DNA of 56,670 nt from Caldithrix abyssi (GCA_011369465.1 DRQG01000105.1:1-56670), one strand, 5' to 3'; counted from the first letter of the stretch, positions 15,697 to 24,978 are shown. Program-made: numbers and translations. The notes: a model not told the origin generated them from the letters alone.

Positions 15697-17346
15697 TTAC
15701 CTCAGAAATTTGGCCAGTGTTTTTTCCAGATTTTCTCCCCTTAGCTCGCCTTTCATCGCCACAATGGTTCCGCTGGGATCCACCAGAATCGGTTTGGGAA
15801 TACCCGTTACTTCAAACTTTTTTGCCAATTCGCTGTTGAAGCCGCCTTTTACAAAAGCATGCAGCCAGGGCATGGGCCATTGTTCCTTGCGGAATTTGCG
15901 GACGTCGTCTTCTTTCCTGTCAAAAGAGAGGCTAAGGATATGAAAGCGCGGCCCTTTAAATTTTTTGTAAGCCGCATGCAGCGAGGGCATCTCGCCTACA
16001 CAGGGCCCGCACCATACCGCCCAGAAATCGATGAGCGTGTACACACCGGACAAATCCTTATTGGAAAATGTTTTGTCGGAATCCATCATACGGATACTGA
16101 ATTGGGGCGCGGGTTTCCCCACAGCTATGTTTTTATTGGGATTTAATTCTTTAATAAACCATTTGAGAGAAGGAATATCGTTGTATTTTTCTTTCAATAA
16201 ACGATAATAATGTTCCGCTTTTTCCTTCTTTCCCGAATAATGTGCATCCATTCCCAACTGGGCGATTAAATAACCGGCCAGCCTGCGGCTCTTGATCTGC
16301 GGCAGGGCCTGCTCAATCATTTTAGGTACTTCTTTGCGCCCGTAAAGATGCATGTAAGCGTTGAAGAAAATATCGGGACGATCATCCCAAAGCGGGTCGT
16401 TTGTTGGCACCATATCGATTAGTTCCGTATAAAATGTACTGTCCAGTCGGGTCATATATACACCAAAATCCGCCAATCTGACCATCGCATATTTATTTAC
16501 GGGAGGAGGGGCGGTTCTCCCAAGATGTAGAAGAGTGTTTTTTAGAGAATCGAGGGCATATTCGAACCCCTTCATCGTTTTGTGTCTGGCGCGGTAAGCT
16601 AAACCGGCAGCGCGATACTTCTTACGTTCGGTATCCGAAAGAACGGAAATTTCGTATATCTGCTGCAAAAAAGCGGCATCGTCACCAAAACGGACCTGTG
16701 CGGTTTCCCGTTTACTTCTTTTTACTAAGGACGGATCGAAAATGATGGTAAAAGAATCGCCTGTCGTTTTTACAATTGAGCGGTAGTCGCCTCCGCCGTC
16801 GTAGCGGTAGTAATCGCTCATTGTGCCGTTGATACTGCGGCCGTCCCGGGTAAGGCCCATTAACTGGTAGGCGACCGTGTCGGCAGGCGGATTAAGTTTG
16901 TAGATGAATCGGCCGTCAGCCAGCTTTTTCATGGAACTTGCCGAGGCAAAATCGAAATCGTTCCAATCACCGATAATCTGCACGTTTTCAAAATCCGGCA
17001 GGTAATCATAATGCTTCAATCGTATATCAACATAAATTTTTTGCGGAATGCTGTCCAGATAAAAGGGTATTAATATATTTTGATGATCGACCGCGGTGAC
17101 GCCTAATAAAAAATAAAAAAGCGAATCCACAGAAATACTAAAACTGCCGTCTTGTGCCACCTGCACGGTCTTTTCCGCGGTGGGAAAGTATTGTCCGGCT
17201 TTCATTATATGCAGGTGTGCCAAAGCAGGCGGCTGGCCTTCTTCGGTCAAAACTTTGCCTGTAATCACCGTGGAATGGTCATCGGAAGTGCATCCGTTAA
17301 ACAAGATAAAAAACAGTCCGGAGATGATGGCTAATGTTAATCGCAT
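15697..17346 (-). CDS. TlpA-like thiol-disulfide oxidoreductase, probable lipoprotein
   Basis: The start at 17346 (MRLTLAIISG) is supported by AGGAAGGGGG just upstream on the minus strand; the longer frame to 17373 is not. The 549-residue product has a hydrophobic signal ending FNGC (Cys 18 region), a possible lipobox, so it is probably anchored in an envelope membrane. A carboxypeptidase-regulatory-like beta domain follows (VITGKVLTEEGQPP), then a long helical middle part. The C-terminal thioredoxin domain has the redox motif WCGPC at 445-449 and the cis-proline segment TGIPKPILVD. It probably reduces or exchanges disulfides in envelope proteins. It follows the symporter gene by 60 bases on the same strand. 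Confidence 0.85.
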   Translation of the reverse strand: MRLTLAIISGLFFILFNGCTSDDHSTVITGKVLTEEGQPPALAHLHIMKAGQYFPTAEKTVQVAQDGSFSISVDSLFYFLLGVTAVDHQNILIPFYLDSIPQKIYVDIRLKHYDYLPDFENVQIIGDWNDFDFASASSMKKLADGRFIYKLNPPADTVAYQLMGLTRDGRSINGTMSDYYRYDGGGDYRSIVKTTGDSFTIIFDPSLVKRSKRETAQVRFGDDAAFLQQIYEISVLSDTERKKYRAAGLAYRARHKTMKGFEYALDSLKNTLLHLGRTAPPPVNKYAMVRLADFGVYMTRLDSTFYTELIDMVPTNDPLWDDRPDIFFNAYMHLYGRKEVPKMIEQALPQIKSRRLAGYLIAQLGMDAHYSGKKEKAEHYYRLLKEKYNDIPSLKWFIKELNPNKNIAVGKPAPQFSIRMMDSDKTFSNKDLSGVYTLIDFWAVWCGPCVGEMPSLHAAYKKFKGPRFHILSLSFDRKEDDVRKFRKEQWPMPWLHAFVKGGFNSELAKKFEVTGIPKPILVDPSGTIVAMKGELRGENLEKTLAKFLR

Positions 17347-17406
17347 AACGCCCCCTTCCTCGAGTGAACTCAATTATTTAATAGCGGCTTTTCAGGAATC
17401 AATGTT

Positions 17407-18648
17407 CTAAGACGACTTTTTCCGTAACACTTTCAATCCGGTTTCCCCTTCGCTTTTGGCGATGAGCACCGTCCCGCAGCTATCGCTCCAAACGTTTACA
17501 GATGTGCGCATCATATCGAGGATGCGGTCAACAGCTAAAATTAAGCCTAAACCTTCCAGCGGCAAGCCGACAGCCCGCAGAATAATGGTAATCATCACCA
17601 ATCCGGCCATAGGGATGCCGGCGGCGCCGATGCTGGCCAGAAGAGCCGTGATGACTACAATAAACTGTTGCTCAAAGGATAGGTGAATGCCGTAAACCTG
17701 GGCGATAAACATAGCAGCCACGCATTCGTACAAAGCCGTACCGTCCATATTGATCGTAGCGCCCAAAGGCAGTACAAAGCTGCTGATTTTGTTGGAAGCC
17801 CCGGCGTTGTTTTCGGCCGAATCCATAGTCAGCGGCAGGGTTGCCGAAGAGGAAGAGGTGGAAAACGCTGTCAACAGCGCCGCCGACATTGCTTTAAAAT
17901 GGGCTAATGGCGAAATATTACCAACAAAATAAAGCAGGGTGGGCAGGGTAATAACAGCGTGGATGGTCAATGCCAGGATAACTGTAACCATGTAAGAAGC
18001 CAGCGGAGCAAATACATCGGTGCCGGTCTGGGCTACAATTTTAGCGATAAGAGCAAAAACACCGATTGGCGCAAACAGGATAATAAAATGGGTCAGACGC
18101 ATCATTACTTCAAACACGCCCTGGAAAAAATCCGTAAGTTGTTTGCGGTACGGATCGGGTGCTTTAGTGATAAAAAAACCGAATAATAACGAAAAGAAAA
18201 TGGTTGGTAAAATATCGCCGTTGACCATAGCCTTAAGCGGATTAGTGGGAATGATGCCCAAAAGGGTGGTACCCAGCTTTTCCACATTACTGTGCAGGCC
18301 TTCGGGAATCTGTTCAAATCCCAATTGAGCGCCCACACCCGGTTGAATGATATTGACCAAAATCAATCCGGTAAGAATGGCAAAAAGACTGGTGGCAATA
18401 TAATAGCTGAATGTTTTCAGACTGAGTCGTCCGAAATTTTCTGCCGAGCCGATACCGGTTACGCCGGAAATAATGGATGATACAATTAAGGGCACAATAA
18501 TCATCCGCAAAGCACGGATAAAGATAGTACCGAAAATACTGACTTTATCAACCACAAATTCTTCAAATCCGAAAATCCTTGCCAGAAAAGCGAATACGAT
18601 GCCAGCCAGCAAAGCGATGAGGATTTGCCAATGCAGTTTAAGTTTCAC
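17407..18648 (-). CDS. Dicarboxylate/amino acid:cation symporter (GltP/DctA family)
   Basis: A 413-residue inner-membrane protein starting at GTG, with AGGAGA about 9 bases upstream on the minus strand. It has the family landmarks: the serine-rich hairpin loop STSSSSATLPL (SSSS at 265-268) and the NMDGT motif at 300-304, which binds cation and substrate, within about eight membrane helices. Members take up glutamate, aspartate or C4-dicarboxylates with sodium or protons; the substrate cannot be read with certainty. The gene probably shares a transcript with the TlpA-like gene downstream. Nearby rocD produces glutamate, but the two genes are on opposite strands. Confidence 0.93.
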   Translation of the reverse strand: MKLKLHWQILIALLAGIVFAFLARIFGFEEFVVDKVSIFGTIFIRALRMIIVPLIVSSIISGVTGIGSAENFGRLSLKTFSYYIATSLFAILTGLILVNIIQPGVGAQLGFEQIPEGLHSNVEKLGTTLLGIIPTNPLKAMVNGDILPTIFFSLLFGFFITKAPDPYRKQLTDFFQGVFEVMMRLTHFIILFAPIGVFALIAKIVAQTGTDVFAPLASYMVTVILALTIHAVITLPTLLYFVGNISPLAHFKAMSAALLTAFSTSSSSATLPLTMDSAENNAGASNKISSFVLPLGATINMDGTALYECVAAMFIAQVYGIHLSFEQQFIVVITALLASIGAAGIPMAGLVMITIILRAVGLPLEGLGLILAVDRILDMMRTSVNVWSDSCGTVLIAKSEGETGLKVLRKKSS

Positions 18649-18760
18649 GAGGGATTCTCCTGGATGAAATTGGAAATGTACAATTTATAGAATATAGTAA
18701 ATGGGAGCAAATGCTTAGACGAATTATCTATGGACATTGAAACAAAAAAAGGCCGTAAAC

Positions 18761-18779
18761 AAAATCGGAAGATACCGAT
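18761..18779 (-). terminator. Weak candidate terminator after the PilZ gene (minus strand)
   Basis: On the minus strand ATCGG and CCGAT form a 5-bp stem around TATCTT, followed by TTTTG. It lies 68 bases after the PilZ gene stop. The stem is short, so this is tentative. Confidence 0.3.
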
Positions 18780-18846
18780 AGAAGAATAGTGATATTATCT
18801 GCGGCTTATCCTGTGGCTTGCGGATAGCAGGGCAGGGAAGAATCGG

Positions 18847-19260
18847 TTATGGCAACGATTCCGTATCGTTCCCATTATTTTCATTGTTGGAAATATTCAA
18901 TATATGTTGGCCGGTTTTTTCTCTCAGAAGGTCTAACGCTTCGGGCCGGTTGTATTTACCTCCGTGTCCAAACGGAAAGAATTGGACGCCGATACTGTAT
19001 CTATTTACGGATGCATTTTCGTGTGACCAGCGTACTTCGCCTTTTAAACGCAATTGCTTGCCGTCGGGAAAAATCACCTTCATCAAAATGGCATCCCCAT
19101 TGTTCATATTGCCTTCCCCATAAAACGACAGCCCGCTTTTGGAAAAATTCCGCACATCTACCGGCTTGGACATGGGAGACAGCAAACCCGTGTTGTTCAT
19201 TTTTTTATATTGAAGCTGCGTCCCGGGTATCCGGGCCCTGTCTATGGTACGTTTATCCAT
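18847..19260 (-). CDS. PilZ-domain protein
   Basis: A 137-residue protein. The N-terminal RTIDRARIPG supplies an RxxxR-like arginine pair and VDVRNFSKSGLSF matches the (D/N)xSxxG motif of PilZ domains; together these bind cyclic-di-GMP. The strand pattern continues LKGEVRW and YSIGVQFFPF as in the family. The C-terminal 25 residues are Asn-rich and look disordered. It would act as a cytoplasmic receptor for cyclic-di-GMP and might control exopolysaccharide export or motility, but no partner is adjacent. A plus-strand frame of the same length on the opposite strand is a shadow. No clear ribosome site is seen. Confidence 0.65.
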   Translation of the reverse strand: MDKRTIDRARIPGTQLQYKKMNNTGLLSPMSKPVDVRNFSKSGLSFYGEGNMNNGDAILMKVIFPDGKQLRLKGEVRWSHENASVNRYSIGVQFFPFGHGGKYNRPEALDLLREKTGQHILNISNNENNGNDTESLP

Positions 19261-19327
19261 AATACAAAAACTCAGACTGCAATATGATAATTAGGTTTAA
19301 ACGGGATGATAAATATTTTATATATTG

Positions 19328-19351
19328 TACAAATAAATCATACGATTTGTA
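19328..19351. promoter_or_regulatory. Inverted repeat TACAAAT...ATTTGTA in the divergent rplM/PilZ spacer
   Basis: Perfect 7-bp arms at 19328-19334 and 19345-19351 with a 10-base centre. It lies between the divergent PilZ and rplM genes and could be an operator. The rest of the 315-base spacer (19261-19575) is AT-rich and holds only the rplM promoter and ribosome site. Confidence 0.3.
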
Positions 19352-19507
19352 TGTGATTCTTATCAATACCAGTTAAATGAGCCGGAAAATAAAAACAATA
19401 CTAATCTCAGAAAGCGGAAGAAAAAACTGTTTTTAAAACATAACAAACTTAAGGCTACCGGGTTAAATAATCAATAAAATAATTAAGTAAAGAGCCACAC
19501 AAAAAAT

Positions 19508-19536
19508 TTGACAAACTAATACAACCTTGTTAAATT
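19508..19536 (+). promoter_or_regulatory. Sigma-70-type promoter of rplM-rpsI
   Basis: TTGACA at 19508-19513 and TAAATT at 19531-19536 with a 17-base spacer. This is a near-consensus primary-sigma promoter, with transcription expected near 19543 and a leader of about 33 bases. Confidence 0.75.
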
Positions 19537-19575
19537 GAAGGCTCGATTTTTAACGCCATATTGCAGGAGGATAGT

Positions 19576-20013
19576 TTGAAAACATATATTGCGCGAGAAA
19601 ATGAAATTGAACAATCCCGTCGCTGGTATGTAGTGGATGCCGAAGGGCAGGTACTTGGGCGGCTGGCCTCGAAAATTGCGCATATTTTGAGAGGAAAGAA
19701 TAAACCCATTTATTCCCCGCATCAGGATGCAGGTGATTTTATTGTGGTTATCAATGCGGAAAAAGTGCGCTTGACCGGAAAAAAGATGCAGCAAAAAACT
19801 TATTTTCGTCATTCCGGTTATCCCGGTGGTGTAACCACGACACCGATTGCTCTTATGCTTCAGCGCCATCCGGAACGGGTTATCGAATATGCGGTGAAAC
19901 GGATGCTGCCCAAAAATGCACTCGGACGTAAAATGTTCAAAAAATTAAAAGTTTATGCCGGGCCGGACCATCCCCACCAGGCACAGCAGCCTGCTGCATT
20001 AAAACTTAATTAA
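19576..20013 (+). CDS. rplM: Large ribosomal subunit protein uL13
   Basis: The start is TTG at 19576, giving [20 protein letters not shown], because AGGAGG at 19565-19570 is placed exactly for it; the TTG at 19561 is upstream of that site. The product is 145 residues. Family motifs are [15 protein letters not shown], the [22 protein letters not shown] stretch around 45-65 and the C-terminal [11 protein letters not shown]. uL13 is an early-assembly protein of the 50S subunit. rpsI follows 13 bases later, the usual pairing. Confidence 0.96.
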   Translation: MKTYIARENEIEQSRRWYVVDAEGQVLGRLASKIAHILRGKNKPIYSPHQDAGDFIVVINAEKVRLTGKKMQQKTYFRHSGYPGGVTTTPIALMLQRHPERVIEYAVKRMLPKNALGRKMFKKLKVYAGPDHPHQAQQPAALKLN

Positions 20014-20026
20014 TCGGGAGTTGTTA

Positions 20027-20416
20027 ATGGAAGTGTATATTTCAATCGGAAGACGTAAAGGCGCCGTAGCTCGGGTGCGTATGATGCCGGGTAGCGGTAA
20101 AATCGTTATAAACGGCACCGAAGGGTTGTTAGCCTATTTTAAACGCGAAACGCTTAAAATGGACATCGAACAACCGTTGGTTCTGACCGAAAATCTGGAC
20201 AAATTTGATTTTCAGATAAATGTTCAGGGTGGCGGATTAAGCGGTCAGGCCGGTGCGGTGCGGCTGGGAATTGCCCGTGCCTTGTTAGCATACAGTGAGG
20301 ATTATCGGAAGGTATTGCGTCAGGGCGGATTCTTAACCCGCGATCCCAGAGAAAAAGAAAGAAAAAAATACGGTTTGGCCAAAGCGCGCAAACGCTTTCA
20401 GTTTTCCAAACGTTAA
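20027..20416 (+). CDS. rpsI: Small ribosomal subunit protein uS9
   Basis: ATG at 20027 with CGGGAG at 20015-20020; the TTG at 20021 is less likely. The product is 129 residues. [15 protein letters not shown] at the start, the [19 protein letters not shown] segment and the tail [17 protein letters not shown], whose last residues reach the ribosomal P site, are all characteristic of uS9. A strong terminator follows at 20439-20464. Confidence 0.96.
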   Translation: MEVYISIGRRKGAVARVRMMPGSGKIVINGTEGLLAYFKRETLKMDIEQPLVLTENLDKFDFQINVQGGGLSGQAGAVRLGIARALLAYSEDYRKVLRQGGFLTRDPREKERKKYGLAKARKRFQFSKR

Positions 20417-20438
20417 TCAAAATATCCGTATCTGTTTA

Positions 20439-20464
20439 AAGCCAGAGTCCTATCTGGCTTTTTT
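20439..20464 (+). terminator. Rho-independent terminator of rplM-rpsI
   Basis: AAGCCAGA at 20439-20446 pairs perfectly with TCTGGCTT at 20453-20460 around a six-base loop, and six T residues end the element. It lies 22 bases after the rpsI stop. Confidence 0.85.
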
Positions 20465-20491
20465 AGTGTTCTTAATTTAAAAAACAACGCA

Positions 20492-20554
20492 CACCGGCTG
20501 TTTCTTCCCGGGTGTCCCGCTGAAAAAGGGATTGGGATAAGTAATAGGCCGGTG
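20492..20554 (+). promoter_or_regulatory. Structured leader upstream of rpsB (candidate S2 autoregulatory element)
   Basis: CACCGGC at 20492-20498 pairs with GCCGGTG at 20548-20554, closing a 63-base segment that contains inner TCCC/GGGA pairings. The segment ends about 17 bases before the AAAGGAG ribosome site of rpsB. Leaders that bind S2 and repress rpsB-tsf are known in other bacteria; this one does not obviously match a published motif. No clear promoter is seen between the upstream terminator and this leader. Confidence 0.4.
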
Positions 20555-20583
20555 GAGGTTTAACCCAAACAAAGGAGTTGTAT

Positions 20584-21417
20584 ATGCCCTCTTTGTCTTT
20601 AGAGCAGCTGTTGGCTGCCGGTACGCATTTCGGTCATCTGACCCGCCGCTGGAATCCCAAAATGAAACCATATATTTTTATGCAGAAAGACGGGATTCAT
20701 ATTATCGATCTCAAAAAGACACAAACTGCGCTGGATAAGGCTCTGGAAGTGGTTCGCCAGGTGGTTGGCGAAGGGTACGAAGTGCTCTTTGTCGGAACTA
20801 AAGTTCAGGCTAAGGATATCATTGCTTCGGAAGCCAAACGGTGCGGGATGTTTTTTGTGTCCAATCGTTGGTTGGGCGGCATGCTCACCAATTTCAGTAC
20901 AATCCGTAAATCGATTAAGCACTACAAAAATCTCGTCAAAATGAGTACGGACGGTACTTACGAAAAAATATCCAAAAAAGAACGGTTGATGATAGAGCGC
21001 GAAAAAGAAAAATTGTTTAAAGTGCTTGGCGGTATCGAAGAAATGAAGCGTTTGCCCGGCGTGGTATTTATCGTGGATACCAAAAAAGAACACATCGCAG
21101 TAAATGAAGCGCGTAAAATGAATATTCCGATTATTGCCATGGTGGATACCAATTCCGATCCGACGGTTATTGACTATCCGATACCTGCCAACGACGACGC
21201 GGCAAAGAGCATAAGCCTTATTACCAGCAAAATTGCCGATACGGTTATAGAAGCGCGCCAGAAGGTGAAAGAAAAACAGGATTTGGCGCAGGCGGTTGAG
21301 TCCGAAAAGAAATCCGCTGACGAAGAAGGTAAAACCGGGAAAGACGCTAAAGGCGCCAGGTCAAAAGAAGCAAAACAGGTTAAGAAACAAGCAAAAACTA
21401 CGAAAAAGGAGTCATAG
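20584..21417 (+). CDS. rpsB: Small ribosomal subunit protein uS2
   Basis: ATG at 20584 with AAAGGAG at 20571-20577. The product has 277 residues. [22 protein letters not shown], the [10 protein letters not shown] motif and [13 protein letters not shown] are standard. The tail after about residue 235 is a Lys/Glu/Ala-rich extension, which is probably disordered. tsf starts 2 bases after the stop. Confidence 0.96.
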   Translation: MPSLSLEQLLAAGTHFGHLTRRWNPKMKPYIFMQKDGIHIIDLKKTQTALDKALEVVRQVVGEGYEVLFVGTKVQAKDIIASEAKRCGMFFVSNRWLGGMLTNFSTIRKSIKHYKNLVKMSTDGTYEKISKKERLMIEREKEKLFKVLGGIEEMKRLPGVVFIVDTKKEHIAVNEARKMNIPIIAMVDTNSDPTVIDYPIPANDDAAKSISLITSKIADTVIEARQKVKEKQDLAQAVESEKKSADEEGKTGKDAKGARSKEAKQVKKQAKTTKKES

Positions 21418-21419
21418 AA

Positions 21420-22016
21420 ATGGCAGAGATCACGGCTGCAATGGTAAAAGAACTGCGCGATAAAAGCGGTGCAGGGATGATGGACTGTAAAAAAGCCTTG
21501 CAGGAATCAGATGGTGATTTTGAAAAAGCATTGGATGTTCTGCGTAAAAAAGGTATTTCAAAAGCGGCTAAACGTGCCGAGCGCGAGGCTAACGAAGGTA
21601 TGGTTACCTCGTACATCCACCCTGGCAGCAAACTGGGCGTTTTGGTGGAAGTAAATTGCGAAACAGATTTTGTTGCTAATACCGATGATTTTAAAGAATT
21701 TGCTAAAAATGTGGCTATGCATATTGCCGCTTCCAATCCTCTGGCAATTCGCCGTGAAGAATTAGATACGGCCGCGATAGAGAAGGAAAAGGAAATCCTT
21801 AAAGAGCAAGCCCTGGCCTCCGGTAAGCCGGAAAATATCGTCGAGAAGATTGTGCAGGGACGTCTCGAAAAGTATTACAGCGAAGTATGTCTGCTTGAGC
21901 AGCCCTTTGTAAAAGATCCCGATAAGAGCGTACAGGATCTTTTAACCGAAACGATAGCCAAATTGGGTGAAAATGTCACAATCAAACGTTTTGCCCGTTT
22001 TCGTATTGGGGAATAG
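21420..22016 (+). CDS. tsf: Elongation factor Ts
   Basis: A 198-residue protein with the usual N-terminal domain (VKELRDKSGAGMMDCKKAL) and the core EVNCETDFVANTDDFKEFA, the TDFV motif being the contact with EF-Tu for nucleotide exchange. It is the short form of EF-Ts, about 200 residues against about 280 in Escherichia coli, as found in several other phyla. AAAGGAG at 21405-21411 supports the start. pyrH begins 3 bases after its stop. Confidence 0.96.
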   Translation: MAEITAAMVKELRDKSGAGMMDCKKALQESDGDFEKALDVLRKKGISKAAKRAEREANEGMVTSYIHPGSKLGVLVEVNCETDFVANTDDFKEFAKNVAMHIAASNPLAIRREELDTAAIEKEKEILKEQALASGKPENIVEKIVQGRLEKYYSEVCLLEQPFVKDPDKSVQDLLTETIAKLGENVTIKRFARFRIGE

Positions 22017-22019
22017 ATA

Positions 22020-22742
22020 ATGTCTTCTTCCACGCCCGTTTACAAACGCATATTGTTAAAGTTGAGCGGCGAGTCTCTGGCCGGTAAAGAAAAGCACGGC
22101 ATCCGTCCGGCCATTCTTGATCATCTTGCCGCTGAGATTAAAAAAATAACCGATTTGGGGGTGGAAGTTGGAATCGTAATCGGCGGTGGAAATATTTTCC
22201 GTGGCCTGTCGGAAAATGCGCGCTCAATGGATCGGGTTACCGCCGATCACATGGGTATGATGGCCACTGTTATCAATGGTCTGGCTATTCAGGATGCCCT
22301 GGAACGAGCCGGCGTGTATTCTCGTGTTATGTCGGCCATTAGGATGCAGGAATTCGCCGAACCATTCATCCGCAGGCGCGCCATCCGTCATCTGGAAAAA
22401 AAACGGGTCGTTATTTTTGTTGCCGGAACCGGTAACCCCTATTTTACAACGGATACGGCAGCGGTGTTGAGAGCTGTGGAAATAAAAGCGGATATAATTC
22501 TCAAGGGCACGCGGGTGGATGGCATTTACAATGCCGATCCCGAGAAATTTGAAGACGCCTTCAAGTTCGACTCGTTAAGTTATATGGATGTGGTTAAAAA
22601 AGGCTTAAAGGTAATGGATACTACCGCAATCACCTTGTCTATGGACAATAATTTGCCTATAATTGTTTTTAATTTTGATAAACCGGATAATCTTCATAAA
22701 ATTGTCTTAGGTGAAACAATAGGAACAAAAGTACAGGGGTGA
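22020..22742 (+). CDS. pyrH: Uridylate (UMP) kinase
   Basis: A 240-residue hexameric-type UMP kinase of the amino-acid-kinase fold. Typical segments are [11 protein letters not shown] at residues 9-19, [11 protein letters not shown], and [18 protein letters not shown], followed by the [13 protein letters not shown] loop. It converts UMP to UDP with ATP, feeding pyrimidine nucleotide and UDP-sugar synthesis. Its stop overlaps the region of the frr start, indicating coupling in the tsf-pyrH-frr run. Confidence 0.96.
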   Translation: MSSSTPVYKRILLKLSGESLAGKEKHGIRPAILDHLAAEIKKITDLGVEVGIVIGGGNIFRGLSENARSMDRVTADHMGMMATVINGLAIQDALERAGVYSRVMSAIRMQEFAEPFIRRRAIRHLEKKRVVIFVAGTGNPYFTTDTAAVLRAVEIKADIILKGTRVDGIYNADPEKFEDAFKFDSLSYMDVVKKGLKVMDTTAITLSMDNNLPIIVFNFDKPDNLHKIVLGETIGTKVQG

Positions 22743-22744
22743 TT

Positions 22745-23305
22745 ATGGGAGCCAATGAATTACTTAAGGATGCCAGACATCGGATGGACCGTGCTGTGGA
22801 AACGTTTGCCGGAGAATTGTCCAAAATACGCAGCGGCAGGGCAAATCCCGCTTTGCTCGATTCGGTTAAAGTGGACTATTACGGTCAAATTGTTCCGTTA
22901 AATCAGGCAGCAACGATCAGTGTGCCGGAACCAAGGCTGATAACCGTACAACCGTGGGAAAAAAGCATGTTACCGGAAATTGAGAAAGCGATATTAAAAG
23001 CCGATTTGGGATTAAATCCCAGCAATGACGGTAATATTATACGCCTTCCTATTCCCCAACTCAGCGAAGAACGACGCAAAGACCTGGTTAAACTTATTCA
23101 CAAATTTGCCGAAGAGGGAAAAATAGCTATTCGTAATGTTCGACGTGATGTTAATGACCATTTGAAAAAAATGGAAAAAAATCATGAACTGTCGGAAGAT
23201 GAGCTGAGTGTAGAGCTGGAAGAAGTACAGAAGATCACGGATGAGCATACAAAAAAAATTGATGAAATAATGGAACGCAAGGAAAAAGAGATTTTAGAAG
23301 TATAA
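22745..23305 (+). CDS. frr: Ribosome recycling factor
   Basis: ATG at 22745, with AGGGGTG at 22735-22741 as ribosome site; the GTG at 22739 lies inside that site. The product is 186 residues. Helical domain 1 (MDRAVETFAGELSKIRSGRANP) and the VPEPRLITVQPWEKSMLPEIEKAI region are diagnostic. The factor splits post-termination ribosomes with EF-G. It is the last gene of the run and a terminator follows at 23333. Confidence 0.96.
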   Translation: MGANELLKDARHRMDRAVETFAGELSKIRSGRANPALLDSVKVDYYGQIVPLNQAATISVPEPRLITVQPWEKSMLPEIEKAILKADLGLNPSNDGNIIRLPIPQLSEERRKDLVKLIHKFAEEGKIAIRNVRRDVNDHLKKMEKNHELSEDELSVELEEVQKITDEHTKKIDEIMERKEKEILEV

Positions 23306-23332
23306 TGGATAGCACTTTATGTATGTATAAAC

Positions 23333-23370
23333 AGCCGGTAAATCAAAGGAATGATTAACCGGCTTTTTTT
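23333..23370 (+). terminator. Rho-independent terminator after frr
   Basis: AGCCGGTAAATCA at 23333-23345 pairs with TGATTAACCGGCT at 23352-23364 with one mismatch, followed by seven T residues. It ends the translation-factor run and separates it from the polysaccharide locus. Confidence 0.85.
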
Positions 23371-23755
23371 ATGTACATTATGCAGGCATACTGATAATTA
23401 AATGCCTATCCGGATGGAAAGAACAAAAATATGTAAAAAGATTGTTATATTTTCTTGTCTTTTTTTATTAAATTGTTTTAATTATAATACAATTTAGAAA
23501 AGATGATGCTATATTGTAAAAACTTATAGGGAAAGATTTTCCGGCGTTCCAAATATATTGTATAAATTAAATATATGGTACGTCATGGTTTCGTGGTTTA
23601 CCGTATATGCGGAATATATTTATCGGTGTTCACGGCAAACCCATGATATTGTTGAGGATGTGTCCGATTGGTGTGACTTAAGTCACCACAAGTAAACTAC
23701 TTACGAGTATATTCCGATCGTGCTTTTGTGCAAATAAATATATGCTCTTTTAAAG
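23371..23755. other. AT-rich leader region of the polysaccharide locus
   Basis: A 385-base stretch without a coding frame. Bases 23440-23580 are strongly AT-rich and could hold promoters, though no consensus pair stands out. The remainder carries an imperfect inverted repeat (CATGG-TTTC at about 23585 against AAACCCATG at 23637-23645) and the 14-base palindrome at 23673. A long leader of this kind is common before polysaccharide operons. Confidence 0.4.
23673..23686. promoter_or_regulatory. Perfect palindrome GTGACTTAAGTCAC
   Basis: A 14-base perfect dyad located 70 bases before the first gene of the polysaccharide locus. Its size and symmetry fit a dimeric repressor or activator site. Confidence 0.4.
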
Positions 23756-24751
23756 ATGGAGAAACGTTTGCTGGCCCAGGTAGATATCATTGAACAGAAA
23801 AAGTATAAAAGCGCTCTTATTGTTGGGTGGAATGTCGAAGCGGCCAATCTTTATGATAAGTTACTTAGCATTCCGGCTCTGGGTTACGATGTTCGCGGCT
23901 TTGTCCGTCCTTCCGGCGTAAAAGAAAAATCACACTATAAAAATGTTCCCATCGTCGGTGATATTTCCAATCTGAAAGAACAGATTGAAAAACTGAATAT
24001 CGAAGAAGTTCTGATCGTTCTATCGCCTCCCGAGAAACAGTACCTAAGTTCCATCATATCAATCTGCCAGCAAAGCGGCGTCAATTACCGTATTGTTTCC
24101 GATACCTATGACGAAGAATATGCACACATCATCCGGGATGTGATTCGGGATGTATGGTCAACCAAAGATTTCGGTATCCGAAGGATAATCGATTTAATTG
24201 GCTCAATTATATTGATGATTTTGCTGTTTCCTTTATTTGTTATCGTTGCGATAGCCATCAAGTTAGAATCCAAAGGGCCGGTTTTTTATTCGCAGAAACG
24301 GTATGGAAAAAATGGTCGGATTTTTGCTGTTCACAAATTTCGGTCCATGGTTCATGACGCAGAAAAACGATCCGGCCCTGTTTGGGCACAAAAAAAAGAT
24401 CCGCGTGTTACAAAGGTAGGACGCTTTATGCGTAAAACCCGCATTGACGAATTGCCGCAGCTCATAAATATACTCAAGGGTGATATGAGTTTTATCGGCC
24501 CACGTCCCGAAAGACCATTCTTTGCCGAAACATTCAAAAAACAAATTCCTTTTTACATGAATCGTTTACAGGTGAAACCGGGAGTAACCGGTTTAGCTCA
24601 GGTTACGGTCGGGTATGATGAGACTATTGAGGACGTTAAAGAAAAAGTAAAAAAAGATTTGGAATACATACAACATGCCAACAGCCTCAAAATGAACCTG
24701 AAGATACTCGGAAAAACCGTTATTACGGTTTTGGCAGCAGAAGGACAGTAA
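23756..24751 (+). CDS. Undecaprenyl-phosphate sugar phosphotransferase (initiating enzyme), short form
   Basis: A 331-residue protein. Residues about 18-115 are a Rossmann-like CoA-binding fold domain ([20 protein letters not shown]). A membrane hairpin lies at 146-168 ([20 protein letters not shown]). The catalytic domain has KFRSM at 194-198, DELPQ at 231-235 and GPRPE at 248-252. These enzymes move a hexose-1-phosphate from a nucleotide sugar to the lipid carrier, the first step of polymer assembly. Most relatives with the Rossmann domain carry four more helices in front; here they are absent and a stop at 23735 closes the frame upstream. The ATG at 23756 has no ribosome site, whereas TTG at 23768 has GGAG six bases before it, so the true start may be 23768. 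Confidence 0.9.
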   Translation: MEKRLLAQVDIIEQKKYKSALIVGWNVEAANLYDKLLSIPALGYDVRGFVRPSGVKEKSHYKNVPIVGDISNLKEQIEKLNIEEVLIVLSPPEKQYLSSIISICQQSGVNYRIVSDTYDEEYAHIIRDVIRDVWSTKDFGIRRIIDLIGSIILMILLFPLFVIVAIAIKLESKGPVFYSQKRYGKNGRIFAVHKFRSMVHDAEKRSGPVWAQKKDPRVTKVGRFMRKTRIDELPQLINILKGDMSFIGPRPERPFFAETFKKQIPFYMNRLQVKPGVTGLAQVTVGYDETIEDVKEKVKKDLEYIQHANSLKMNLKILGKTVITVLAAEGQ

Positions 24752-24778
24752 AAGATTTCTTAGAGGTTTAAAATCTTT
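24751..24778 (+). terminator. Weak AT-rich hairpin after the sugar phosphotransferase
   Basis: AAAGATTT at 24751-24758 pairs with AAATCTTT at 24771-24778 around 12 bases, starting at the last base of the stop codon. The stem is AT-only apart from one pair, so its strength as a stop is doubtful. Confidence 0.3.
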
Positions 24779-24978
24779 AAAGATAAATCTTTATATTTAA
24801 TTATACAAACCTAATATTTTTCAGGTGCATCAGAGAATTTTAGTGAATAAATCTTATCTACTAATATAAGACAACTTGATGAAATATTTAAAATTATTCT
24901 GAAATAAAAAGCTAATTTATTAACAAAAACTGGCGATATAACAATATTGATTTTTAGTGTATTAAAAAAAATATCCGG

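Noticed and set aside
18849-19262. 137-codon frame on the plus strand opposite the PilZ gene
   Set aside because: It mirrors the PilZ gene almost exactly, has Cys/His/Arg-rich composition without domain features and no ribosome site; it is a shadow frame.
23581-23690. Cyclic-di-GMP (GEMM-type) riboswitch before the polysaccharide locus
   Set aside because: The word CACGGCAAACCC resembles part of the motif, but the required downstream GACGCAAAGCC-like segment and the matching stems are missing.
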